64,000 nucleotides of DNA, from contig NC_049997.1 in the NCBI RefSeq assembly GCF_000003815.2, positions 4,739,893 through 4,803,892 of the forward strand, written 5' to 3'. The notes under the pieces are model-generated. The model saw nothing but the letters and a program-made list of their open reading frames with translations, was not told the origin of the DNA and did no database searches. Below are positions 21,888 through 33,890 of the stretch, piece after piece. Every line of letters starts with the position of its first letter. Position 1 is the first letter of the stretch. A program made the translations under genes and the position numbers. Source of the stretch: Branchiostoma floridae (Eukaryota; Chordata; Leptocardii; Amphioxiformes; Branchiostomatidae).

Positions 21888-22312
21888 CCCCTTCGCACGA
21901 GAGCAAGAATGAGCCGGAATGCCGTCAGAATGAAAACTATTTTCTCTTCCTAGCAATTCGTAGTGTATTCTAGAAATTTTCACTGCATTCCATATATTTG
22001 TGTCCGTTCTTTTGGCTGTCCCGAAATGCCATTTGAAGTGGAGAAATATCGAATGGCATTCAAAGTGTATGCTAAGTGTATTTTAACTGCAGTATAACAG
22101 CATGCTACGACATTCCAACATCATTCGAAACATTCTTATCCCATTCGATGGAGAAACAAAACGGCAACCGACTTCGAATCCTGCCAGAATGTGGCAAAAA
22201 GAATATCTCGAATGCAGTGACCATACCTAGAATACACTATGAATTCCCAAGATTAGAAAAGAATTTTCATTCTGACTGCATTTTGGCTCATTCCTTCTGG
22301 TGTGAAGGGATA
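21888..22312. mobile_element. Inverted-end element (gaatgagcc family)
   Basis: About 54 bases at 21888 (ccccttcgcacgagagcaag… aatgagccggaatgc) are repeated in inverted form at about 22258-22312 (gcattttggctcattcc…gtgtgaaggg). In the right arm only one end remains (26595-26683) before the arms diverge, so a deletion or replacement there removed the rest. Confidence 0.6.
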
Positions 22313-23007
22313 TAAGGTCCATTTGAAATTCCCACCCGAATGATCCCGAATGTGGCATGAATTTTGCAAATACTTCATTCCAAGGACCATATACCAGCTG
22401 TTACTTTTGATATTATATCTTTTGATATTATATCTTTTAAAAACCATCGAGGAATTTCGGAGAAAACAAGGTCGTTGACTGATTTATGTACCGTGAAAAG
22501 CCAAAACAACATTTGTACTCAAAAGGAAAACAACATTTTGCGAAGGCCGTACCTCTTTTGTTGTTCCAACCAAGGATTTTAAGAATATGCATTTAAAATA
22601 GCTGTCTTTATGTGAACATTTTGATCAATTGTCGTACAATAGCTTTCAAAATTGTTATTCTGACTCACATCTATGTCATTGACAGGGTGCTTATACTGGT
22701 GCTTCTTGCTTAATGTAACTGTAACAATTCAGTCGCCAGGCATAAACCACCTTACACAGCCTCCAAGATCAGTGACAGTAACAATCTGGCGGGATCGGTC
22801 AGAAGGCCTACCTGCCGAACAATCATTCTGGAAACTGAATTATTACATTTTTGGCAGAAGGAACAAAATATACTTCAGAGATTTTAATCAACTACCAAAT
22901 CCGTGTACATGTGTATTTTTTATGCGTTTGCCTGTCTGTGCTTCCTAAGTTGGTTCCATATCATCGCGGATATATGGTGGCTGTGTGTGTTTCCATGGTG
23001 GTATAGA

Positions 23008-23150
23008 TCAACCTTCGAATACAGGCGGCAGAGAGGAGACATGATCCAGGTGTTCAAAATCATGAAAGGTCTTGACAGGATACCGGTCTACAGTTTCTTC
23101 ACTCCTGTTGAGCAGACAGGTAATAGAGGGCAAAGTCTTCTCTGCTAAGG
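23008..23150 (+). pseudogene. LINE reverse-transcriptase C-terminal fragment
   Basis: The plus frame reads YRRQRGDMIQVFKIMKGLDR followed by …FFTPVEQTGNRGQSL. The 'YRR.RGDMI..yKi..G' signature followed by 'tRG' is common near the end of CR1/L2-type LINE reverse transcriptases. Only about 45 codons remain and no start or upstream domain is present. Confidence 0.6.
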
Positions 23151-23151
23151 G

Positions 23152-23215
23152 CACAACCCGCCGTACGTGCAATTTGTCCATACGTTTTGGGTTTTTTCGG
23201 AGGCCACGTCCATTT
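23152..23215 (+). mobile_element. Truncated copy of the 328-bp MITE
   Basis: Starts CTAAGGGCACAACCCGCCGT as in 6031-6358 and runs for about 60 bases to '…ggaggccacgtcc'. The other end is missing. Confidence 0.75.
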
Positions 23216-23997
23216 TGACAATGTTTTTTGTTAATGACAAATAAGTTACTCTGTTGAGCTAAGACGGCCCAGGCACTCTCGATTTGTGTCCGAGTTCGGG
23301 CGCGTGTTCCCTTGTCCAGCCGAATTCGAACACGTGTTCCATGATGTTCCATTACGTAATTCGAACCGAACGCGCGTTCGAACCTGCATGTGTGGTTATT
23401 TGCAACTTTTCAACGTAAACAGGCACCGTAAGGACCATTTATCCTTGGTGGGTGTCAGTGAGGTCAAGTTATGACATTTACGGCTTTAGTCCCAGCTCAA
23501 AATAAGAGTACTGATCTTTTTTGTACTCAAGATTTACCTATTATCCCTTTCTTATCAAAATTGTCCGAGGTTATTTTGTTTAATTATTTTATGTTTTTGA
23601 CTATGGTGCATTTTCAACGAAAAAATTGACAAAAAAAAATGGTCGTTTCTGATGTTTTCGTCAAAAAAAAAACAATATAATCCTAATTTAAAACAAAATA
23701 GCCGCGGATAAAAATGATAAGTTTAAGGTTACCTTTCATCCTTTAGAATATCATAATTTAAAGTGTTGTTTCCAGCTGGGACTAGACTCATGAAATAAAC
23801 AACACTTTTTTTAACCAAAATGTTCATTTCTAACCCAAAATCCGACATGTACAAAAAAAATCACAAGTATTCAATGTGTTTAAAGAAGTACTAAAACTGT
23901 GTGAAGTTTCATCGTAGTGCGACCGAGCAATCAAAAGTTACGATCGATGTATAGAATACTACTTTATTCCAGGCCATGGCCGTCTTTAGCCAACAGA

Positions 23998-25736
23998 GCG
24001 ATTGTAGCTTGGGCNNNNNNNNNNNNNNNNNNNNNNNNNNNNNNNNNNNNNNNNNNNNNNNNNNNNNNNNNNNNNNNNNNNNNNNNNNNNNNNNNNNNNN
24101 NNNNNNNNNNNNNNGAAAGGTCCCTTAGCAAGAAATCGAACGATGCAAACCGCAAAATGTTGTGATACTTTCTTCTCGAGATATTCTTGAGCAGATGGGC
24201 TCTGTTTAGGCGCAACCGCTAGCTCCTTTTTTTGGAACACCGCCGGTGACGGCACCGGGTAGGGGGGTGACTTGCGGACGCGATTGTAGCTTGGGCTTCA
24301 AGTTCCGGCCGTGCAAGCTTGGTATGGTTGGAAAGGTCCCTTAGCAAGAAATCGAACGATGCAAACCGCAAAATGTTGTGATACTTCCTTCTCGAGATAT
24401 TCTTGAGCATATGGGCTCTGTTTAGGCGCAACCGCTAGCTCCTTTTTTTGGAACACCGCCGGTGACGGCACCGGGTAGGGGGGTGACTTGCGGACGCGAT
24501 TGTAGCTTGGGCTTCAAGTTCCGGCCGTGCAAGCTTGGTATGGTTGGAAAGGTCCCTTAGCAAGAAATCGAACGATGCAAACCGCAAAATGTTGTGATAC
24601 TTCCTTCTCGAGATATTCTTGAGCATATGGGCTCTGTTTAGGCGCAACCGCTAGCTCCTTTTTTTGGAACACCGCCGGTGACGGCACCGGGTAGGGGGGT
24701 GACTTACGCACGCGATTGTAGCTTGGGCTTCAAGTTCCGCCCGTGCAAGCTTGGTATGGTTGGAAAGGTCCTTTAGCAAGGAATCGAAAGATGCAAACCG
24801 CAAAATGTTGTGATACTTCCTTCTCGAGATATTCTTGAGCATATGGGCTCTGTTTAGGCGCAACCGCTAGCTCCTTTTTTCGGAACACCGCCGGTGACGG
24901 CACCGGGTAGGGGGGTGACTTAGGGACGCGATTGTAGCTTGGGCTTCAAGTTCCGGCCGTGCAAGCTTGGTATGGTTGGAAACTTTAAGGTCCTTTAGCA
25001 AGAAATCGAAAGATGCAAACCGCAAAATGTTGTGATACTTCCTTCTCGAGATATTCTTGAGCATATGGGCTCTGTTTAGGCGCAACCGCTAGCTCCTTTT
25101 TTTGGAACACCGCCGGTCACGGCACCGGGTAGGGGGGTGACTTAGGGACGCGATTGTAGCTTGGGCTTCAAGTTCCGGCCGTGCAAGCTTGGTATGGTTG
25201 GAAACTTTAAGGTCCTTTAGCAAGAAATCGAAAGATGCAAACCGCAAAATGTTGTGATACTTCCTTCTCGAGATATTCTTGAGCATATGGGCTCTAGTTA
25301 GGCGCAACCGCTAGCTCCTTTTTTTGGAACACCGCCGGTCACGGCACCGGGTAGGGGGGTGACTTACGGACGCGATTGTAGCTTGGGCTTCAAGTTCCGG
25401 ACGTGCAAGCTTGGTATGGTTGGAAAGGTCCCTTAGCAAGGAATCGAACGATGCAAACCGCAAAATGTTGTGATACTTTCTTCTCGAGATATTCTTGAGC
25501 ATATGGGCTCTGTTTAGGCGCAACCGCTAGCTCCTTTTTTTGGTACACCGCCGGTGACGGCACCGGGTAGGGTGGTGACTTGGGGACGCGATTGTAGCTT
25601 GGGCTTCAAGTTCCGGCCGTGCAAGCTTGGTATGGTTTGAAAGGTCCTTTAGCAAGGAATCGAACGATGCAAACCGCAAAATGTTGTGATACTTCCTTCT
25701 CGAGATATTCTTGAGCATATGGGCTCTGTTTAGGCG
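23998..25736. repeat. Tandem array of 216/222-bp units in the spacer
   Basis: About eight units with spacing 216, 216, 216, 222, 222 and 216 bp, plus 17 bases (23998-24014) of another before the gap. Units differ by scattered substitutions and a 6-bp indel. On the minus strand each unit holds a 70-72-codon open frame ending in one stop, and unit lengths stay multiples of three. I could not identify a protein, so coding is unproven; an amplified exon is one possible origin. Confidence 0.9.
24015..24114. other. Assembly gap (100 N)
   Basis: Exactly 100 N inside the tandem array. The round length suggests a placeholder, so the number of array units and the physical join of the two arms are not proven by sequence. 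Confidence 0.99.
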
Positions 25737-25918
25737 CACCCTGATACTGGACAACCAGGACCTGCTAGAAGCCAACGAGAAGGCCGTGGCCTGGCTGCAG
25801 TACTGGTACGGAACGATATGATGATGATCTGGGCCCGGCAGCTGCTTGGCCGCGACTGGTCTGAGGCGGTTAGGTGACCGGTGCAGTTCCTTGCTATCTC
25901 GCCTGATGGCGCGGCACC
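25737..25918. other. Unique sequence between array and right arm
   Basis: About 180 bases, GC-richer than the neighbours, with a short open stretch on the plus strand (LLEANEKAVAWLQYWYGTI then stop) that may be a gene or retroelement scrap. No match to the left side of the spacer. Confidence 0.4.
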
Positions 25919-26594
25919 ACCATAAATCCGCGATGATATGGATCCAACTTAGGAAGCACAGACAGGCAGACACTTCGAAAAGATACATCTGTACCCGGAT
26001 TTGGTAGTTGATTACAATCTCTGAGGTATATTTTGTTCCTTCTGCCAAAAATGTAACAATTCAGTTTCCAGAATGATTGTTCGGCAGGCCAGGTAGGCCT
26101 TCTGACCGATCACGCCAGATTGTTACTGTCACTGATCTTGGAGGCTGTGTAAGGTGGTTTATGCCTGGCGACTGAATTGTTACAGTTACATTAAACAAGA
26201 AGCACCAGTATAAGCACCCTGTCAATGACATAGATGTGAGTCAGAGTAACAATTTTGAAAGCTATTATACGACAATTGATCAAAATGTTCACATAAAGAC
26301 AGCTATTTTAAATGCATATTCTTAAAATCCTTGGTTGGAACAACAAAAGAGGTACGGCCTTCGCAAAATGTTGTTTTCCTTTTGAGTGCAAATGTTGTTT
26401 TGGCCTTTCACGGTACATAAATCAGTCAACGACCTTGTTTACTCCGAAATTCCTCGATAGTTTTTAAAAGATATAATATCAAAAGATATAATATCAAAAG
26501 TAACAGCTGGTATACGGTCCTTGGAATGAAGTATTTGCAAAATTCATGCCACATTCGGGGCCATTCGGCTGGGAATTCCAAATGGACCTTATAT

Positions 26595-26683
26595 CCCTTC
26601 ACACGAGAAGGAATGAGCCAAAATGCCTTCAGAATGAAAATTCTTTTCTAATCTTGGGAATTCATAGTGTATTCTATCCTTTT
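26595..26683. mobile_element. One-ended remnant of the gaatgagcc element (right)
   Basis: Matches one end of 21888-22312 in inverse orientation, then stops at a junction where about 1.4 kb of left-arm sequence is missing. Confidence 0.6.
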
Positions 26684-27419
26684 GACGCCCTTTTAGATAT
26701 AGCATCTAAAATGAAATTGTTCTGGCGCAAATTTTCAAAGCATATTCCATTTTTTTAAGATTCATACCAAGTTCCTGATTATTCAGTACAATTTACACAT
26801 AAGAGTCTCTACGACTTTTCCAGGGAACTACTTTTCACCCGAGGGTCGCGGATTGATACAATGTAATGTGACACGCCCGTATAAACAAAAGCTACAAACA
26901 AAACGACCACACAGAGCAGATGGGCAACAAGCAAGATAGCAACAACAGCGGATAAAAGACGTTCCAGTCACACAGTTGGAAAGATGGTGGCCGACTGAAA
27001 ACCGCTTTTAAAGATTAAAAGGTAAGATAAGGTGAGATCAAGTTTCATGCTTATTCGCCTATGTAGAACTAACTAGCATAGATACAACTTGTTTATCTAA
27101 AAATTCACTTTCTTCACAAGTAAGAAAGATTTGGCTACTATATAGCCTCTAAGGCAGTTCCGTACAATACGCCCAATCGGGGAAAGGAATTTCTCTTACA
27201 TTTGTTGCCAAATTCATTACACATTTATCTAATTACTTCATAAGATGATTATTTGATTATGGTTGGAAAGTATCATTTTTCATCTCATACAATCGTGTCG
27301 GTTGAAAATAGGGAAACATCAATTGGAAGAAGAATTCGGAGCATGGTTTTACCGTCTTTGTGAAAATATTCATGAAAACAACAGCTTTCGTTTTTTTCTA
27401 TTTTGATCTTCGAGTATTT

Positions 27420-29290
27420 CTTGTAGATGTAAGCACCAATCCTACTTGGGGGACAGCCAAATATTTGGGAAGCAATTTTTTTTTATAACTGTTGCCTCTC
27501 TCTAGTCAACAGATGAGTAAAAGGCAACCTTGAGCAAACGAATCGCTAAATTTCAATATTGAAAAGGCAGATCTAGACAATTAAGACGCTCTGATGTTAA
27601 AAGTACTGGGTGTAACTGTAACATATGACATGTTTTGTTTCAATGACGAACAGATTTTGATGCACAGATCTTTAACCTTTTTAGATATTTCTTGGCGTTT
27701 AGATATTAAAAACAATCTCGATGTGTAGAACCGGTAAGGTCTACTTGGGTAACAGCCAAATATTTTGAGCGCGAATGTTTTTTTCTTTTATTGTTGCCTC
27801 TCTCTAATCATCAGATGAGTAAAATACAACCTTGAGTATAGTAAACAACCCGCTAAATCGTAATATGAAAAGGCAGATCTAGACAATTAAGACACCCTGA
27901 TGTTAAAAGTACTGGGTGTAACATATGACATGTTTGTTTCAAGGACGGTCAGATTTTAATGCACAGATCTTTAACCTCTGTGGATATTTCTTGACGTTTA
28001 GTTCTTAACTCTTGTGGTGCTGGCAAATTTTTCACTATACATTTTCCCAATTCTGGGCGTTTTAGACCATTTGGAAAGAAGGGATACTGCTTTCACTATA
28101 CTACATTTTTTAATTGTAGCGACCTTCAGCTTTGTAATAATGTATAGTTTCATTAGGTTATTTGGAAGGAAAGTAACAAAAAAGTAGCATAGTGAAAACA
28201 ATACCAACATATGCTTCCCAACATATGTTGGGCACAGCACTACAACGGTTAAAAAGAATCTTGACGTGTGGAACCGTTGACTCTCTATTCTTTAGATGAG
28301 AAAAGGGGAGCCTTGGGCAAACGAATCGCTAAATTTCAATATTGAATAGGCAGATCTAGACAATTAAGACGCTCTGATGTTAAAAGTACTGCGTGTAACA
28401 TATGACATGTTGTGATTCAATGACGGTCAGATTTTGATGCACAGATCTTTAACTTCTCTGGATATTTCTTTACGTTTAGATCCTAAAAGTATTCTCGATG
28501 TGTGGAGACCTTGATCATTTTGAGTTCTGATATGCCAATAGGTAACTTTAAACAATCAATACACCCTAATGTTAATAGTGCTGGGTGTAACAAATGACAT
28601 GTAGTGCGTCACTGACGGCCAGACTTTGATGTACAAATTTTTAAACTCTCTGGATATTTCTTGACGTTTAGAAGTGAAATCAATCTCGATGTGTGGACCC
28701 GGTAAGCCCTACTTGAGTAACAGCCAAATATTTTGAGAGCGAATGTTTCTTTTTCTCTACAAATGTTGCCGCTCTCTATTCATCAGATGAGAAAAAGGCA
28801 ACCTTGAGCAAACGAATTGCTTAATTCTAATACTGAATAGGCAGATATAGACAATTACGGCACCCTGATGTTAAAAGTACCGGGGGTAACATATGACGTG
28901 TTGTGCTTAAATGACGGACAGATTTTGATGCATAGACCTTTCACCTCTTTGGATATTCCTTGACGTTTAGAGCAATCTGTGAAACCGGCAAGCCCTACTT
29001 GGGTAACAGCCAAATATTTTGAGTGCGAATGTTTTTTCTCAAAATTTTAATATTGAATAGTCAGATCTAGATGCACAGATATCTAACCTCTGTGGATATT
29101 TCTTGAGGCTCAGATCTTAAAAGAGCCGGTTATCCTTTTAAGTTTTCTTATGCAAATAGGTAGCTTTAAACAATCAATACACCCTAATGTAAAGAGTGCT
29201 GGATGTAACATATGACATGAACTGCGTCACTGACGGCCAGACTTTGATGTGCAGATTTCTAACCTCCTTGAACATTTCGTTACGTTTAGA
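27420..29290. repeat. Tandem-like array of ~300-bp units (right)
   Basis: Inverse partner of 17540-20090 with the same unit blocks but fewer units. One TTAA MITE is nested (28009-28248) against two in the left arm. Confidence 0.75.
28009..28248. mobile_element. 240-bp TTAA MITE nested in array (right)
   Basis: Flanked by TTAA at 28005-28008 and 28249-28252, with ends CTCTTGTGGTGCTGG and CAGCACTACAACGG. Same family as 18719-18957. Confidence 0.75.
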
Positions 29291-29304
29291 AGCAAAAATA
29301 AAAA

Positions 29305-32300
29305 AGCGTGGCAATTAAAACTATTGCCATGGCGACGGTTTTCTTGTTTATAAGTATCAATGCTCGTTGTTGCAGGTGTGTTCTACTTCTAGTATTCATT
29401 TTCTGGCTGTAACGTCATGTATGAAAATTGTTTTGCACTATGGATTTTTGTATGGCATTGCTGTCAACAAAGAAGACTTTCATTGATTATACATTTTTCA
29501 CAGAAATCATATCAGTTATCTTTTCTACTTTAACTTGGCGACAATTTGGCGAATTCTAACTGCACCCATGATCTAGTAACACTAAACAGGACCAGAACAG
29601 CAAAGGGGAAAACAGAAGCATTGTGCACAAGAATAAAATCCTCATTCAAACTCATGCTATCATATCAATTTCTCATTGATTATGCAAATTAGGTAATGAT
29701 TTGCATACTTGGTATTTCTGTCTTTTTCAGTTACATGTCATATGTTTGGGTGTGCTAATATCGTGGATTTATAAAATGTCCTCATTAATTTTGCAAATTG
29801 GCTACTGATTTACATGATTACCATTGAATTGTGTAAGGTATCTCCAAAGCTATGTACATTCCAAATATCATGACAATCCGTCAATTACCTTCCCGATTTA
29901 CTCCCCACAAAAGGATGATGCAACTACGCAGAAGCGTATACTATACTGGCAGGCTAGCCCTTGCGGCGTCGACAAAAATGCACTCCATTATTTGATACAG
30001 TTATGAATTTTGAGGGCCATCTAAGGCTTGAACATTACTCTATGATCATAATGTGATGACACACACTCAATAACTTTCTTCAATAAAACTTCATATGTAT
30101 TACTTTCATGTATGCCAAATTTACAACAAAATAATATACTTACTTTGTACATATAATGACAAGGAACATTTACAATGAATTAACATATGTACAGTGCAAT
30201 ACAATACTATAGACTTATGCATAGGCCATACACATGTATACATATTTCAACTTAAGATACATCTGACACATACAGTATAGCATTAATATTGACAAATACA
30301 TACATTTAACATAAAGTTCTTGTGAAATGTGGACTATTGGTGAAGGGGACTCTAAACATAACACATTATGCATCTAGTGTTCAAGACATGATTTTATGTA
30401 CTTTGATTTTAACAACAAATCACATATAACATAAGTCATTTGTGCACATGTGTTACAGGTGTATTAGAAGGTGGTTGGTAGCTAACCAATACAGCAGCAA
30501 AGAAGTGTGGCATCACCAGACTAACAACGTATACTTTACACAATATTGGTGATTTTCTGACATTCAAATACATATAGAACACTTCTGAATCAACAGAATT
30601 CCATCTAATACATATTTTTGTTTCGGTACTAGAAAGCGAGCATGAAGAGGATTGAATAAGAAGCTTACGTTTCACGACCCCATACATACTCCAAATGGCT
30701 TTAATCTTTACAACTGATGTCTCGTGTGTGTTTGTCATTAAGTATGCACATAAGGTCCCCCTTGCATAAATTCCAATGATGTTCACCTGTATTTGCATAA
30801 TAACTATCTATCAACATTCTTCTCTTTATCAGTTACACATGTCACATGTTGGAATAATCCTAGAATGCAACAGAAGATGCTAGGGGGCCCAACATCAGAC
30901 TGTTTCAGGGTCTCATCAAGACCGGATCACATACCGTGTATCAATACACCCACCTAGGCATTCTCGAATTATGCTCGTCTTCTACATACATAATACTTAT
31001 AATAAGTTACATGTACAAATAAAACAATCTTCTTGGCAAAGGTAATGAGGCGTTTGTTGTTCATAACATATAATCGTTATATCACGGTGCATTTACGAAA
31101 ACAATACTGAAGTCTGAAGTGGTAGCTATCGTCAAGATTTGTCGCAGGCCAATCAGCAGCCAGATTGCAAATTTTGAAGAAACGGCATATGGCATGGTGT
31201 GCACCTGTTTATTTTTGCCTAATGATAATGGTTACTTCGTATGCTCGGTTGGTATTTGGTGGTGCTGTGGTGCCCTCTTCCCACAGAACTGACAAATTTT
31301 AAATTCGGTATCTGATGAACAAGTCTGACGCTGAAAGAACTGTATTACGTTATGTCAGCACTGTCATCATGCTCTTGAATATTATTGAAGTGCCTTATAT
31401 GGTGCCTTTGGACCACACAAAGACATTTCTCTGATTGGCTGTCAGTTGGTTAGGTGCCATGCCCTAACACCATTTTTCTGAGGCTGAAAGGCATGGTTGA
31501 TATCATTTGGTATTGATGAAAGATTGACACACAATTTATAGAAATATGACCAACATTTGCAAGATGGCATGTGTCGATTCACTTTGTGCATGAGGTTGGC
31601 TTCTCACGACACCGTGTGGGTGGCACCATGGATTACTTTTTGCAGGAACATTAATTGGCCTTTGAAAGACAATCTTAATCTTTATTGCTTTGGAGGATGC
31701 AGAAAGATTGCAGGTCTTCTATTAAGTTTTAGCGGGGGCAAACATGATCTTCACGACATAAAAACCTGGCCCATAAATGTTGAAAATCTTAAATCAGCCC
31801 TCTCCCCAACAAAATAACCGCCAGCACTCGTGGAAGGCTGAGAAGGAGGTTAGCACCCTGATCATGCTCGTATCCTATCCAGGAAGTCTCTTGTTCGGAA
31901 GCCTTACGGGATCAACCCACACATACTTATTCTTATTCTGTAGCAAGTGGCTGTCCTTCCTATATATTGAAACACTCATCATCAATGTGGTTCTCACAAA
32001 CATGTCTCAGCATCTTGCCATCCGCTACTGTGCTCTTGTTATCTTTTCCCTGGAATGATAGAATATTTCAGATTTAGTACTGCTGTGTAGTGCTGTTAAG
32101 GGGTGCCCAACTTATAGCCACCACCAAACAGAAACTACAGCAACAAAATATACAGTAAGAGCGGGATTAAAAGAGAATTTAAATGAGGCACTATTTCATA
32201 AAAACATCAGTCCAGTAGAAACCGAAATATACAAAATGTACTGCAAGAAGCTGGTGGCAAGAAAAAAGTCCATAGTTATCAGTTTACGTTAATTCGTCTG

Positions 32301-33884
32301 CAGATGTTCTCCACAATTTCCTATCTTTCCTCGCTAATAACACGCCTTCACAAATATATCAGACGTCTTCTTCACCTTCTTAGACTAGACCCCCATGCGG
32401 CAACCAAGTACTGTTTTTATGGAATAAACAGTGTTTTGGGCGAGAATTTATAAAGGTGACCCCATGGCCCTACAGGCCAAGTTGTTTGAAATTTAAGCTA
32501 CCACTGATCAAAAAGTAAAGCTTGGGACAATACGTGACCACTCTCGTTACTTGTCCATTTCAAGGGCTTCAATTTGGTGGAAACAAAATTCAAATCTGTT
32601 AACTTTAAGCCCAACTAAGTCCAAATTCTGACAGGAAGCCAGGGACAATTTCCACATTTTCCCGTCTTATCAGCACATCCAAATTTAAGATATTTTTCCA
32701 ATCTCTTACCCACTGATGGTCTGTGCGTCTGTGCTGAGTTGCTTCTTGGTGCAGAAATTATTTCCAAAAGAAATCTAACGTGTCTAAAGAGGCCCGTTTC
32801 CCCAATAATACTTATAAGTTATAGTAACGTTACTGTAACGTTATAAGGACGTATTTACGTAACATGATTTGTTTACATCAACTTGACGTCCTCATCGATG
32901 GATAACTGAAGCATGGAATAAAACGTGACTAGCGTCGTTACATTTCCATTTTATGGGCTTTACTTGTGTGGAGACAAAATTCAAATCGGACAAGTTTTAG
33001 CCAACATATGTCAAAAACCCTGCGAGAACATCTTGCGCCCCCCTCCCATCCTACAGTAAATAATTTGTGCGCATATATCTCGTCGATTTCCACATTTTCC
33101 CGACTTACCAGCCCATGCACATTTACAAGATATCTTCCTTACCTCCTTCCAACTGAAACGTAGGTGTTGGTGACTTTTTCTTGACTGTCTGGGGGCAGAA
33201 AGTTTCCAAAACGTGCGCTCGGGAAATCGGCGTGGTCTGTTGAAATTGGTCTTGCCCATTTACGACAAAATGACCGAATTGCGGCAAAGGCGGATTCAAA
33301 CTTCCTGCGAAGCTTTAAACGGGCCGTTAACGTTCATGATAACGTTAGAAAATTTCTCGTTGTAACTAAAATCAGATTAATATCATAGGTAGGCAGATTA
33401 GTGACGAAGAAGATGCCGAAATTCGCACGTTGCTTCCGTTTCGAGAAAAGCTGGGAAAGGTCCGAAAGTGCGGTCCGTTCGGTATCACCCGATGAGTGGG
33501 TGCTGGATTTACAAATTGCGAGTTTACGACAAAAACGCCGACTGATGGCACACTCTCGCCATGCGCTGCGCACGTAACCAAATTCTCACAGGGCCTATGA
33601 GGTAAGTTTGCGAGTGCGCGGGCTTGTTAAAGTTCTGTACATTCTTGCAAATTAGCCCATTGTCTGAATGATTAGCATTTAATTATGTAAGGCATCTCTG
33701 AAGCCATCTATATTCCAAATACCATGAAGATCCGTCAATCCATTTCCGAGTTATTCCCCTCTAAAGGGATGATGCAACTGTGCATGCGTGTAAAAATTCT
33801 TGACATGCCTGCGGAATTCTGGGAATTTTTGTCAAACGGTCGTACACTATAATATTAGGCGAAGCGCCTGAGGCGTCGCCAAAA
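29305..33884. mobile_element. Right-arm-only 4.6-kb block
   Basis: The left arm passes directly across this point near 17625. The block opens with a repeat (aagcgtggcaattaaaactattgccatgg) whose relatives lie at 47125 and about 2390, and closes with a repeat ending 'ctgaggcgtcgccaaaaac' (33640-33884). Inside, about 32460-32830 and 32890-33200 are diverged direct repeats sharing 'tttccacattttcccg'. No confident coding exon was found. It may be a composite of several insertions. Confidence 0.65.
30000..32455. other. Noncoding part of right-only block
   Basis: AT-rich; open frames are short and look random. Near 30890-31045 lies a copy of the repeat that ends in a 'cttcttggcaaaggta' hairpin. Nothing else is supported. 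Confidence 0.4.
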
Positions 33885-33890
33885 ACAATC
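33200..33890. other. GC-richer stretch and repeat end
   Basis: 33400-33600 is richer in CG than its surroundings and has short open frames on both strands, none with a recognisable domain. 33640-33884 is the dispersed repeat that bounds the right-only block. Confidence 0.35.

Larger units (their letters stand above)
1..22980 (+). repeat. Left arm of giant inverted repeat
   Basis: Bases 1-22980 match the reverse complement of 25919-48288. Position 1 pairs with 48288, and 22980 pairs with about 25919. The match covers genes, introns and intergenic DNA and is interrupted only by insertions in one arm or the other. Left-only blocks include about 175-745, 1269-1952, 3820-4763, about 8525-9165, 12910-13637 and about 20830-22230. 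Because the window starts inside the match, the arm may extend further left. Lectin exons differ at 9 of 207 codons between arms. Confidence 0.95.
22981..25918. other. Spacer between the palindrome arms
   Basis: Unpaired 2.9-kb centre. From left to right: a LINE reverse-transcriptase scrap, a MITE fragment, a possible small inverted-end element (TAGTCCCAGCT at 23488, AGCTGGGACTA at about 23778), a 100-N gap, and a tandem array. The array is in one orientation on both sides of the gap and is not mirrored. Confidence 0.8.

Noticed and set aside
24115-25736. Repeat array considered as a CRISPR array
   Set aside because: Units are 216-222 bp of continuous repeat with no short repeat/unique spacer pattern, and the genome is animal-like with introns.
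26546-26758. 70-codon frame near the right arm start
   Set aside because: Falls across a truncated element end and a deletion junction; not shared with the left arm.
33011-33581. Possible zinc-finger or THAP-like exon in the GC-richer part of the right-only block
   Set aside because: Cys and His spacing does not fit a THAP or C2H2 pattern and the frames overlap on both strands.
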